A stretch of 64,000 bases of DNA from Georgenia sp. EYE_87 (GTDB taxonomy: Bacteria; Actinomycetota; Actinomycetes; Actinomycetales; Actinomycetaceae). The stretch spans positions 144,595 through 208,594 of the forward strand of contig NZ_JAHXNL010000009.1 of NCBI RefSeq assembly GCF_023148685.1, given 5' to 3'. The translations under genes and the position numbers were made by a program. A model generated the notes under the pieces. The model saw nothing but the letters and a program-made list of their open reading frames with translations. It ran no database searches and was not told where the DNA came from. This document shows positions 8,523 to 16,125 of the stretch, in pieces (the first letter of the stretch is position 1; every line of letters begins with the position of its first letter).

Positions 8523-9992
8523 ATGAGTGACAACCGCGAGACCGCGCTGCTGGCGAGCGTGCCGGACCGCCTCTTCATCGGCGGGCGCTGGCGCGAGGCC
8601 GAGGAGGGGAGGACCCTCAGCGTCTACGACCCCGCCACCGGCGAACGGGTCAGGACGATCGCCGACGCCTCGCCGGCCGACGGCCTCGCGGCGCTGGACG
8701 CGGCCTCGGAGGCGTTCCCCGCCTGGGCGGCCACGCCGGCGCGCGAGCGTGGGGAGATCCTGCGCCGCGCCTTCGACCTGCTCCAGGAGCGCAAGGAGGA
8801 CTTCGCCCTGCTCATGACGATCGAGATGGGCAAGCCGCTCGCCGAGGCGCGCGGCGAGGTCGCGTACGGCGGCGAGTTCGTCCGGTGGTTCAGCGAGGAG
8901 GCCTCGCGGATCCAGGGCCGCTACGGTCCGAACCCCGAGGGCACCGGCCGGATGGTCGTGTCCCAGCACCCGGTCGGCCCGTGCTTCCTCATCACGCCGT
9001 GGAACTTCCCGCTCGCGATGGCGACACGCAAGATCGCCCCCGCCCTCGCCGCCGGCTGCACGGTCGTGATCAAGCCCGCCGAGCTGACCCCCCTGACGAC
9101 GCTGTACTTCGCGAAGCTCCTCGAGGACGCCGGGCTCCCCGCCGGCGTCGTCAACGTCCTCACCACCTCCACCTCGGGGGCTGTGTCCGAGCCGATCATC
9201 CGCGACCCGCGCCTGCGGAAGCTCTCCTTCACCGGCTCCACGCCGGTGGGCCAGCGCCTCCTCGAGCAGGCCGCGCAGGGCGTGCTGCGCACCTCGATGG
9301 AGCTGGGCGGCAACGCGCCGTTCGTAGTCTTCGACGACGCCGACCTCGACAAGGCGGTCGACGGGGCCATCGCGGCGAAGTTCCGCAACGTCGGGCAGGC
9401 GTGCACGGCCGCGAACCGCTTCATCGTCCACCGCGACGTCGCCGACGAGTTCGCGCGCCGAGTCACCGAGCGGGTCGAGGGCTTCACGGTCGGCCGGGGG
9501 ACCGAGGAAGGCGTGACGATCGGTCCGCTGATCAACGCCGACGCGGTCGAGAAGGCGGCGGCCCTCGTGGGCGACGCGGTGCAGCGCGGCGCGAGCCTGC
9601 GCACCGGCGGCAGCGCCGTCGACGGTCCGGGGGCGTTCTACGCGCCGACCGTCGTCACGGACGTGCGCCCCGGCAGCGACATCCTGCGCGAGGAGATCTT
9701 CGGGCCGGTGCTCGCCGTCGTCCCGTTCGACACCGAGGACGAGGCGGTGCGCATCGCCAACGACACCGAGTACGGGCTGGTCTCCTACGTCTACACCGAG
9801 AACCTCGCCCGCGGGCAGCGCATGATCGAGCGGCTCGAGACGGGGATGATGGGCCTGAACGTCGGCGTCGTGTCCAACGCCGCGGCGCCGTTCGGCGGGT
9901 GGAAGATGTCCGGCCTGGGACGCGAGGGAGGCTTCGAGGGCATCCACGAGTACCTCCAGACCAAGTACACGCTCACGCCGAACCCGTTCTGA
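8523..9992 (+). CDS. NAD(P)-dependent aldehyde dehydrogenase, succinate-semialdehyde dehydrogenase-like
   Basis: 489 aa, full length. GAAGGAG precedes the ATG. The catalytic Cys is in NVGQACTAANR, the general-base Glu in MELGGNAPF, and the nucleotide loop in SFTGSTPVG. The C-terminal PFGGWKMSGLGREGG pattern is of the GabD/SSADH class. This class also contains enzymes for benzaldehyde-type and other semialdehydes. Immediately downstream of the aromatic hydroxylase, it may oxidise a hydroxybenzaldehyde to the hydroxylase's substrate or a semialdehyde from ring cleavage. The family is certain; the substrate is inferred. Confidence 0.9.
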   Translation: MSDNRETALLASVPDRLFIGGRWREAEEGRTLSVYDPATGERVRTIADASPADGLAALDAASEAFPAWAATPARERGEILRRAFDLLQERKEDFALLMTIEMGKPLAEARGEVAYGGEFVRWFSEEASRIQGRYGPNPEGTGRMVVSQHPVGPCFLITPWNFPLAMATRKIAPALAAGCTVVIKPAELTPLTTLYFAKLLEDAGLPAGVVNVLTTSTSGAVSEPIIRDPRLRKLSFTGSTPVGQRLLEQAAQGVLRTSMELGGNAPFVVFDDADLDKAVDGAIAAKFRNVGQACTAANRFIVHRDVADEFARRVTERVEGFTVGRGTEEGVTIGPLINADAVEKAAALVGDAVQRGASLRTGGSAVDGPGAFYAPTVVTDVRPGSDILREEIFGPVLAVVPFDTEDEAVRIANDTEYGLVSYVYTENLARGQRMIERLETGMMGLNVGVVSNAAAPFGGWKMSGLGREGGFEGIHEYLQTKYTLTPNPF

Positions 9993-10072
9993 CCCGACCG
10001 GGGTAGGGAGCGAGCGCGCGGCAGGACCGGGGCGGGTCCGCGTGGGGCGGGGCTCTGCGGCACGCCCGGGGC

Positions 10073-11353
10073 TCAGCCGTCGAGGTGCGCCTCGAGCAGG
10101 TCCGCCGCGGCGCGGGTCCCGCCGAGGGCGCGCAGCTCGGCGCCGAGCCGGGCGGCCACGGCGCGGTAGCCCGGGTCCGTCGTCACGCGGCGGTAGGCGT
10201 CGGCGATTGCGCCCGGGCGCGGCGAGCCCGTGCGCAGGTCGATCCCGGCGCCCAGCCAGCCGATCCGGGCGGCGACCTCCGGCTTGTCCAGGTCGCCGCC
10301 GGCGACGACCAGCGGGATGTCGTGGCGCAGCGCCTGGAGCACCCCGCCGTAGCCGCCGTTGGTGACGACCACCGAGGTGCGCGGGAGCAGATGGGGGTAC
10401 GGCACCATCGCCGCGACGCGCGCGTTCGCGGGCACCGGGCCCGGCAGCGGACCCGTGCGATGGCCCAGCCCAGCCACGACGAGCACGTCCTGGTCGGCGA
10501 GTGCCTCGAGCGTCGGCAGGATCAGGTCGTGCGGGTCCACGTTCGCCGTCCCCTGCGTCACGTGCACCACCGGGACCTTCGCCTTCACGACGTCGTCCCA
10601 CCAGTCCGGCAGCGCCGGAGCGTCGGCGGCAGGGGCGCCGTCGTCGGTGAGGTCGCCGACGAAGCGGATGTGGCGGGGCAGGTCCGTGCGGGGGTAGTCC
10701 AGGCCGGGGGCGCCCGCCGCCACGACCAGCTCAGGGGAGTACCACATGGTCGCGAAGGTCTCCCGGTCGGGCGTGAGCCCGGCCGCGCGGCGCGTGCGCC
10801 GGTACCGCCGCGTCAGGGCCGCCGTCCCGGCGCCGGAGACGGCGCCGAGCACCGCGTCCCGCGCCCTCCCGCGCACGCCCCGGGCGGGGAGGAGCCCCAG
10901 GCCCGTCGGGGGGATGCCCCTGCCGGGCAGCCACAGCGCGATCGGGGAGACGCTGGCCCACCGGGAGCCCAGGCGTTCCGCCGCGAACCGGGTGCCGAGC
11001 GACATGGGGTCACCGGCGAGCAGCTCCCACGGCTGGTGGTCGTGGGCAGCCAGCAGGTCGGTGCACTGCGCCGGTGCGGTGCCGAGGAAGAGGTCCTCGA
11101 GGTTGACCAGGACCTGCCGGAAGCCCTTCCTGTCCCGCATCCGGGGAAACGTGGCGGCGTAGTTGCGCTCGTCGAAGTCGGGCGCCGCCTGCCAGGGGAC
11201 GGCCCGCGCGCCGACCTCCTCGAACAGGTGGGTGTAGGACCTGCCGGTGTAGACGCGAACGTCGTGCCCGCGGCGGACGAGCTCGGCGGCCACCGCCCGG
11301 ATCGGGCGGGCGTGCCCGGCGAACGGCATCGCGGTCATCATGATCGAGGCCAC
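10073..11353 (-). CDS. MGT/UGT-type glycosyltransferase (GT1, macrolide glycosyltransferase-like)
   Basis: 426 aa from GTG at 11353, whose product begins VASIMMTAMPFAGHARPI, matching the GT1 N-terminal His-containing loop (GH). The longer in-frame extension runs through an intergenic tandem repeat and was rejected. The C-terminal donor domain has the VTNGGYGGVLQAL segment, where the usual conserved HGG is replaced by NGG. Members transfer sugars from UDP- or dTDP-sugars to small lipophilic acceptors such as macrolides or phenolics. It is convergent with the aldehyde dehydrogenase and has no pathway partner beside it, so the acceptor is unknown. Confidence 0.85.
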   Translation of the reverse strand: MASIMMTAMPFAGHARPIRAVAAELVRRGHDVRVYTGRSYTHLFEEVGARAVPWQAAPDFDERNYAATFPRMRDRKGFRQVLVNLEDLFLGTAPAQCTDLLAAHDHQPWELLAGDPMSLGTRFAAERLGSRWASVSPIALWLPGRGIPPTGLGLLPARGVRGRARDAVLGAVSGAGTAALTRRYRRTRRAAGLTPDRETFATMWYSPELVVAAGAPGLDYPRTDLPRHIRFVGDLTDDGAPAADAPALPDWWDDVVKAKVPVVHVTQGTANVDPHDLILPTLEALADQDVLVVAGLGHRTGPLPGPVPANARVAAMVPYPHLLPRTSVVVTNGGYGGVLQALRHDIPLVVAGGDLDKPEVAARIGWLGAGIDLRTGSPRPGAIADAYRRVTTDPGYRAVAARLGAELRALGGTRAAADLLEAHLDG

Positions 11354-11742
11354 GCGTCGAGTCTTGCAGGAGGAGCAGGCCGAGGGCCGGGAAAGCCAAG
11401 CCGGCCCGTGAGGCACGCGGGAGGAGCCGGCCCGTGGGGCACGCGGGAGGAGCCGGCCCGTGGGGCGGCGGAGCCACCGCCGCCCCGTGTCCGGTCGGCC
11501 GAGGGCGTGCGGAGCGGGGCGGACCCCGCACCGGCGGGTGACCGCTCGTCGCTCGAGCTGAGTCCATCGTGTCCCGTTCGTCCGGTGGTGCCGTGCGGGC
11601 GTCATCGTCACGGTAGACCTGCCTGAGTAACCGGACAAGGGTAAAAAGGGGTTAGTCCGGGCGCACTGGTCAGTAACCCGATATGCCGTATGAATGGTTA
11701 GGATGGAGTCCTCGACGGACGACTGCGGAGGGGAGGTGCTCG
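11354..11742. other. 389-bp intergenic region with tandem repeat and a lower-GC promoter patch
   Basis: The left half holds the 26-bp tandem repeat listed separately. The right part (about 11,600-11,710) is conspicuously AT-richer, with poly-A-like GTAAAAAGG and GATATGCC stretches. It contains an inverted repeat CCGGAC...GTCCGG with an 18-nt spacer, and repeated TAACC elements on both sides. This is the probable promoter/operator region of the CGNR gene. I could not pick a convincing -35/-10 pair. Confidence 0.5.
11399..11468. repeat. 26-bp intergenic tandem repeat, about 2.7 copies
   Basis: Two full units (11399-11424 and 11425-11450) differ by one base, and a partial third starts at 11451. 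Each begins AGCCGGCCCGTG and ends GCACGCGGGAGG. The repeat lies just upstream of the glycosyltransferase start, in non-coding DNA. Confidence 0.9.
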
Positions 11743-12357
11743 ATGGCTGCGAGGACGGTTGCCGGCCTGACGCTCCCCGTGCCGGTGGCGGGCCACCCCG
11801 CCCTCGAGCTGTGCAACACCCGGGCGAACTGGACCTCTCCCGACTACCGCGAGTACCTGGTGAGCCTCGACCACGCCGTCATCCTCGCCGTCGACCGGGA
11901 GCTTCTGGACGGGGCGGCCGCCCGGGAGGTGGCCGCCCGGGCGGCGGCCGACTCGCGTGCGGCGGAGCTAGCCCTCGGCCGGCTGCTCACGCTCCGGCGC
12001 GACCTCTACGCGGTCCTCACCGCGCCTGAGCCCGCCTCCGCGGTCCGGCGCCTGGACCGGGCGATGCTGGCGGCCCGCCGCCGTCGTCACTTCGTGGGGC
12101 TGGACGAGGCGGGAGCGCCGGCCTGGAGCCGGGTGGTCGACCTCGACACCCCGCTGGACGCGTTCGCGGCGGCGGCCGAGGATCTGCTCACGACGGCGGC
12201 CGGGGAGCACGTGCGGGCCTGCGCCGGCACCGGGTGCGGGTGGCTCTTCACCGACCCCTCCCACCGTCGCCGCTGGTGCAGCATGCAGTGGTGCGGCAAC
12301 CGGGAGAAGGCCCGCCGCCACGCGGCCCGGGCCGCGCACGGCCGGACGGTGACCTGA
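11743..12357 (+). CDS. CGNR zinc-finger protein (ABATE-type), putative stress regulator
   Basis: 204 aa. The ATG at 11743 is preceded by GGGAGGTG. An alpha-helical N-terminal domain beginning with HPALELCNT is followed by a C-terminal zinc ribbon with Cys pairs (CAGTGC ... WCSMQWCGNR) ending in the family-defining CGNR and a basic helix that should contact DNA. In actinobacteria such genes are often next to transporters or thioesterases and are thought to be ligand-responsive regulators. Here a thioesterase gene follows after only 13 bp, so the two probably form an operon. The ligand is unknown. Confidence 0.88.
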   Translation: MAARTVAGLTLPVPVAGHPALELCNTRANWTSPDYREYLVSLDHAVILAVDRELLDGAAAREVAARAAADSRAAELALGRLLTLRRDLYAVLTAPEPASAVRRLDRAMLAARRRRHFVGLDEAGAPAWSRVVDLDTPLDAFAAAAEDLLTTAAGEHVRACAGTGCGWLFTDPSHRRRWCSMQWCGNREKARRHAARAAHGRTVT

Positions 12358-12370
12358 CAGGCTGGTCCCC

Positions 12371-12793
12371 ATGACGCAGAACACCACCACTGCCATCCAG
12401 AAGCCCCCGGTCGGCGGGGCCCTGAGCGGACGGCTGGGCATCACCTTCAGCGAGCTCGGTGCCGAGCGCGCCGTGGCGACGATGCCCGTGGAGGGCAACA
12501 CGCAGAGCCACGGAATCCTGCACGGCGGCGCCTCCGCGGCCCTGGCCGAGACCGTCGCGTCGGTGGCTGCCAACCTGCACGCGGGTGAGGGGCAGGTGGC
12601 GTTCGGGGTCGAGCTCAACGCCAGCCACCACCGCAGCGCCGCGGCCGGCACGGTGACCGCCGTCGCGACCGCCCTGCACCTGGGCCGAACCCTGGCCAGC
12701 TACGAGGTCGTGGTCTCCGACGACCGGGGCCGGCGCCTATGCACGGCGCGGCTGACCTGCGCGGTCGTCGAGGACCGACGCCCCGGGTCCTAG
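12371..12793 (+). CDS. PaaI-family hotdog-fold acyl-CoA thioesterase
   Basis: 140 aa, a single hotdog domain. The NTQSHGILHGGASAALAET segment is the conserved PaaI/YdiI helix with the HGG turn and the catalytic Glu at its end. Members hydrolyse aryl- and hydroxyaryl-CoA thioesters such as 1,4-dihydroxy-2-naphthoyl-CoA or hydroxyphenylacetyl-CoA. It is 13 bp behind the CGNR gene. It also lies about 1.6 kb from an operon that appears to make aryl-CoA intermediates, so a role in releasing gentisate or salicylate from CoA is possible but unproven. Its stop codon overlaps the convergent CPBP gene in the tetramer CTAG. Confidence 0.88.
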   Translation: MTQNTTTAIQKPPVGGALSGRLGITFSELGAERAVATMPVEGNTQSHGILHGGASAALAETVASVAANLHAGEGQVAFGVELNASHHRSAAAGTVTAVATALHLGRTLASYEVVVSDDRGRRLCTARLTCAVVEDRRPGS

Positions 12794-13647
12794 CGTGCCG
12801 ACCTGCGCCCCGGTCCGCCCGAGGCGTCGCTCGCGGCGGACCCCGGCAGGCCGGCGACCGGCCGGAGCGTGACCCGCCGGCCGTTGCGGGCGAGGTGCTC
12901 CGGGCCGCACACGGCGACGACGACGATCGCCGCCGCCGTCGTGAGGACGGCGACGAGCCACGGCGCGCTCCCGAAGAGCCCCACCACGTTGGTGACCCCG
13001 TGGAGCAGGACCACGACGAGCAGGCTGCCGCTGGTGCTGTTGTAGAGCCAGGTGTACAGCACCGCCTCGGCGACGACCCAGACGACGTACGGAACCAGGG
13101 GATAGGTGGACATCGTGGGGTCTCCGCCCAGGAGCAGCGGCAGGTGCCACAGCGCCCAGAGCAGCCCGACGACGAGGCTCGACGTCAGCGCGCTGTGCCG
13201 CACCTGCAGGGCCGGCAGGGCGAACCCGCGCCAGCCCGCCTCCTCCGGCACGGCGGCGATCACGTAGCGCAGCAGCGCCATGACGACCACCGGCACGGAC
13301 CCGAGCGCTGCCAGCTCAGCCGTGAGCGACCCGCTCAGCACGGCGGCGAGGATCCAGATCGCGGGGAAGAGACAGGCTGCCACCACGAACCATCGGACGC
13401 TCACCCGCCACCGCAGCAGCGGACGGAGCAGCGTCTCCGCCGCGTCCGCGCGACTCACGGCACGCATGACCGCCCAGGCCGCGATGCCGGGCCCCAGACC
13501 GCCGAGAACGAACAAGCCTGGGACGTCGACGGCGATCAGCCCCCGGTTGTGCGCCGCCATGGGCCACCAACTGAGCCACGTGATGGTGAACGCGAGAACG
13601 TAGAACGCCAGCACCGGCCGGGTCCGGACCCAGCTCTTCAGGGCCAC
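12790..13647 (-). CDS. CPBP-family intramembrane glutamic endopeptidase (Abi/Rce1-like)
   Basis: 285 aa with about eight hydrophobic helices. The three conserved CPBP motifs are visible: EEAGWRG (the catalytic Glu pair), ALWHLP with a His, and LLHGVTN with the second His. Relatives include Rce1 prenyl-protein proteases and bacterial immunity or envelope proteases. No bacteriocin or surface-protein gene lies beside it, so the substrate is unknown. It overlaps the thioesterase gene by 4 bp, tail to tail. Confidence 0.88.
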   Translation of the reverse strand: MALKSWVRTRPVLAFYVLAFTITWLSWWPMAAHNRGLIAVDVPGLFVLGGLGPGIAAWAVMRAVSRADAAETLLRPLLRWRVSVRWFVVAACLFPAIWILAAVLSGSLTAELAALGSVPVVVMALLRYVIAAVPEEAGWRGFALPALQVRHSALTSSLVVGLLWALWHLPLLLGGDPTMSTYPLVPYVVWVVAEAVLYTWLYNSTSGSLLVVVLLHGVTNVVGLFGSAPWLVAVLTTAAAIVVVAVCGPEHLARNGRRVTLRPVAGLPGSAASDASGGPGRRSAR

Positions 13648-13768
13648 CGTGCCACCCCTTCGTCAGCACGTCGTCAGTCGCGCCCCGCCGAAGGGAAGCC
13701 GGCGCTCCCCGCGCGCCCCTACCGTCCCACCTGCGAGCACGAAGGTGCCAGGTGCCTTGGTCCCTCCG

Positions 13769-14407
13769 TCAGCCGGCGGGCGGGACCACCGGCTGACGGG
13801 CTCGGTCCCGAGCCTCGCGAACGGGCACCGCGTCCTCTGGACCGAACGGCAGCACAGGGCGGTCCGGCTCGCGTTCCGGGAGCGGCGTGACCTCTCTGAG
13901 CTGGTCGCGGGAGAGCGCGGCGAGGTCGTGGTACATCCGGGTGCCGTGCGCCTTCCACTCGAGCTCGGTGGGGGAGAGCTCGCGGACCACCCGCGCCGGC
14001 GAGCCCAGCACGAGGTGTCCGGCCGGCACGTCCATCTCCGCCAGCACGAGCGAGCCCGCACCGACGAAGGCCCGCTCGCCGATCCGCGCACCGTCCAGCA
14101 GGACGGCTCCGATCCCGATGAGCGCCCCGGCACCGACCGTGCACCCGTGCAGCACGGCGGCGTGGCCGACGTGCCCGTCCTCAGCGATCTCGGTGGTGCG
14201 GCCAGGGAAGGTGTGCACGACGCATGCGTCCTGCACGTTCGATCCCGGCCCCAGGACGATGCCGCCGTGGTCGCCGCGCAGGGACGCGTGCGGCCCCACG
14301 TAGCAGCGCGGCCCGACCACGACGTCGCCGATCAGCACCGCGCTGGGGTGCACGTACGCCGTCGGGTCGACGACCGGGACCACCCCGGCGAACGCGTACG
14401 CCGTCAT
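13769..14407 (-). CDS. Gamma-carbonic-anhydrase / PaaY-like hexapeptide-repeat protein
   Basis: 212 aa. A left-handed beta-helix of hexapeptide repeats carries the zinc His ligands (HTFPGR and HVGHAAVLHG), followed by a C-terminal helix (ELEWKAHGTRMYHDL). PaaY of phenylacetate clusters has this architecture and acts as a thioesterase on dead-end CoA esters. Being last in an operon with a salicylyl-CoA hydroxylase-like gene and CoA ligases under a PaaX-type repressor, this protein is a good candidate to cleave an aryl-CoA such as gentisyl-CoA. The ATG at 14407 has no clear Shine-Dalgarno sequence and starts 26 bp after the ligase stop, so translation may be coupled. Carbonic anhydrase activity is the alternative. 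Confidence 0.85.
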   Translation of the reverse strand: MTAYAFAGVVPVVDPTAYVHPSAVLIGDVVVGPRCYVGPHASLRGDHGGIVLGPGSNVQDACVVHTFPGRTTEIAEDGHVGHAAVLHGCTVGAGALIGIGAVLLDGARIGERAFVGAGSLVLAEMDVPAGHLVLGSPARVVRELSPTELEWKAHGTRMYHDLAALSRDQLREVTPLPEREPDRPVLPFGPEDAVPVREARDRARQPVVPPAG

Positions 14408-14433
14408 CGGAGGTAGAGGTGACGGGGCATCGC

Positions 14434-16125
14434 TCAGACCCCGGCCCGGACGCCGAGCCCGGTGGCCAGCCGCTCGGCGATGTCGCTGCGGAGCGCCTTC
14501 TTGTTGATCTTGCCGACCTTCGTGGTGGGCAGCTCGTCGACGACCTCGACGTGCTCGGGCCACTTGTAGCGGGCCACCCCGGCGTCCTCCATGGCGGCCT
14601 GGATCTGCGGCAGGGTGACGCTCGCGCCGTCGTGCGGGACGACGTAGAGGCACACCCGCTCGCCGAGTGCGTCGTCCGGCATGGCGACCGCGGCGACGAG
14701 CCGCACCGCGGGCAGCTGGTAGACGAGGTTCTCGACCTCCTCCGCGGAGACCTTCTCCCCGCCGCGGTTGATCATGTCCTTGTCGCGACCCTCGACGATG
14801 AGGTTGCCCATCTCGTCCGTGCGGCAGATGTCGCCGGAGCGGTACCAGCCGTCGGCGGTGAAGGCGCGGGCGTTCTGCTCCTCGGCGCGGTAGTAGCCGC
14901 GCAGCGTGTACGGGCCCTGGGTGATGAGCGACCCGGGCATGCCCTGCGGGACGGGGTTGTCGTGCTCGTCGACGAGAAGGACTTGGTCTGCGGTCGACAT
15001 CGGCCGACCCTGGGTGGTGAAGATGACCTCCTCGGGGTCGTCGAGGCGGGTGTAGTTCAGCAGTCCCTCAGCCATGCCGAACACCTGCTGGAGCGTGCAG
15101 CCGAGCGTGCCGGGGACGCGTCGGGCGACCTCGTCGGCCAGCCGGGAGCCGCCGACCTGCAGCACCTTGAGGGAGGCGAGCTGGTCGGTCGGGTGGGCCG
15201 CCTGCTCGTCGAGCCACCGCTTGGCGACGGCGGGGACCACGGCGGTGTGGGTGACGCCCTCCCGTTCGATGGTGGCGAACGCCCGCGCCGGAGAGGGGCT
15301 GGGCAGCATGACGACCGTGCCGCCGACGAGCAGGGTGCCGAGCACTCCCGGGCAGGCGAGCGGGAAGTTGTGAGTCACCGGGATGCTCACGAGGTAGACG
15401 GTGTCGGCGTCGAAGCCGCAGACCTTCGTGGACTCCTTGGCGTTGAAGGCGTAGTCGTCGTGCGAGCGGGGGATGAGCTTCGGGATGCCGGTGGTGCCCC
15501 CGGAGAGCAGGAAGAGGGCGACGTCGGAGCTCGCCGGCTCCTCCGCGTCCCACCGGGCGCGGTGGCCGGCGGTCTCCGCGTCGTCGGCCGGCGCGGCGCA
15601 GAGCGCGCGCAGGTCGACCGACCCCTCGGCGACCTGCTCACCGGCGACCAGCAGATGGCGCAGACCGGGGTTCTCGGCGGCGAGCTCGCGGGCGAGACGC
15701 TGGTGGTCGAAGTCCTTCACGACGTCCGGCACCGCGACGGCGACGGCCTCGGCGTGGGCGACGAAGTAGGACATCTCGTGGCGCCGGTGCCCGGGCAGGG
15801 CCATCACCGGGACGATGCCGGCTCGGAAGCAGGCCAGGGTGAGCACGACGAACTCCCAGCCGTTGGGCAGCTGGACCACGATCCGGTCACCCGCCGCGAC
15901 GCCGAGGTCGCGCAGCCGGGAGGCGGCGGCGTCGGCCCGGGCGACCAGCTCGGCGTAGCTCAGGCGCACCTTTCCGTCGACCACGGCGACGTCGTCCGCG
16001 TGGGCGTCGGCGGCGCTCCAGAGGTGGTGCCCCAGGCTCTTGCCCTCCCAGTACCCGGCGGCGGTGAACCGTTCGACCAGCTCGGCGGGCCAGGGGACGA
16101 TTCCTTCGGAGATGGGGCGAACCAT
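14434..16125 (-). CDS. Aryl-AMP ligase, EntE/SdgA-like (salicylate or 2,3-dihydroxybenzoate adenylation)
   Basis: 563 aa, ANL superfamily. It shows the A3 loop (LLSGGTTGIPKLIPRSHDDY), FGMAEGLLNYTR, the YRSGDICR and INRGGEKVSAEEVE hinge motifs, and a catalytic Lys in TTKVGKINKKAL. These sequences are close to siderophore-type 2,3-dihydroxybenzoate-AMP ligases, but no siderophore synthase is nearby. Its start overlaps the stop of the upstream CoA ligase gene (TGATG). Next to a salicylyl-CoA 5-hydroxylase-like gene, activation of salicylate is the most likely job, as with SdgA of the Streptomyces salicylate pathway. A minor chance remains that it serves siderophore synthesis. Confidence 0.88.
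   Translation of the reverse strand: MVRPISEGIVPWPAELVERFTAAGYWEGKSLGHHLWSAADAHADDVAVVDGKVRLSYAELVARADAAASRLRDLGVAAGDRIVVQLPNGWEFVVLTLACFRAGIVPVMALPGHRRHEMSYFVAHAEAVAVAVPDVVKDFDHQRLARELAAENPGLRHLLVAGEQVAEGSVDLRALCAAPADDAETAGHRARWDAEEPASSDVALFLLSGGTTGIPKLIPRSHDDYAFNAKESTKVCGFDADTVYLVSIPVTHNFPLACPGVLGTLLVGGTVVMLPSPSPARAFATIEREGVTHTAVVPAVAKRWLDEQAAHPTDQLASLKVLQVGGSRLADEVARRVPGTLGCTLQQVFGMAEGLLNYTRLDDPEEVIFTTQGRPMSTADQVLLVDEHDNPVPQGMPGSLITQGPYTLRGYYRAEEQNARAFTADGWYRSGDICRTDEMGNLIVEGRDKDMINRGGEKVSAEEVENLVYQLPAVRLVAAVAMPDDALGERVCLYVVPHDGASVTLPQIQAAMEDAGVARYKWPEHVEVVDELPTTKVGKINKKALRSDIAERLATGLGVRAGV

Noticed and set aside
5568..9992. Very long open frame of 1474 codons on the plus strand
   Set aside because: It runs antisense through the IclR gene and out of frame through the hydroxylase gene, is Arg/Pro-rich, and only its end (8523-9992) is the real aldehyde dehydrogenase.
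10021..10072. GGACC...GGTCC hairpin between the aldehyde dehydrogenase and glycosyltransferase
   Set aside because: Only a 5-bp stem; too weak to call a terminator.
14434..16125. Siderophore biosynthesis function for the EntE-like ligase
   Set aside because: No isochorismate synthase, NRPS or siderophore exporter is nearby, and the gene is embedded in an aryl-CoA operon.
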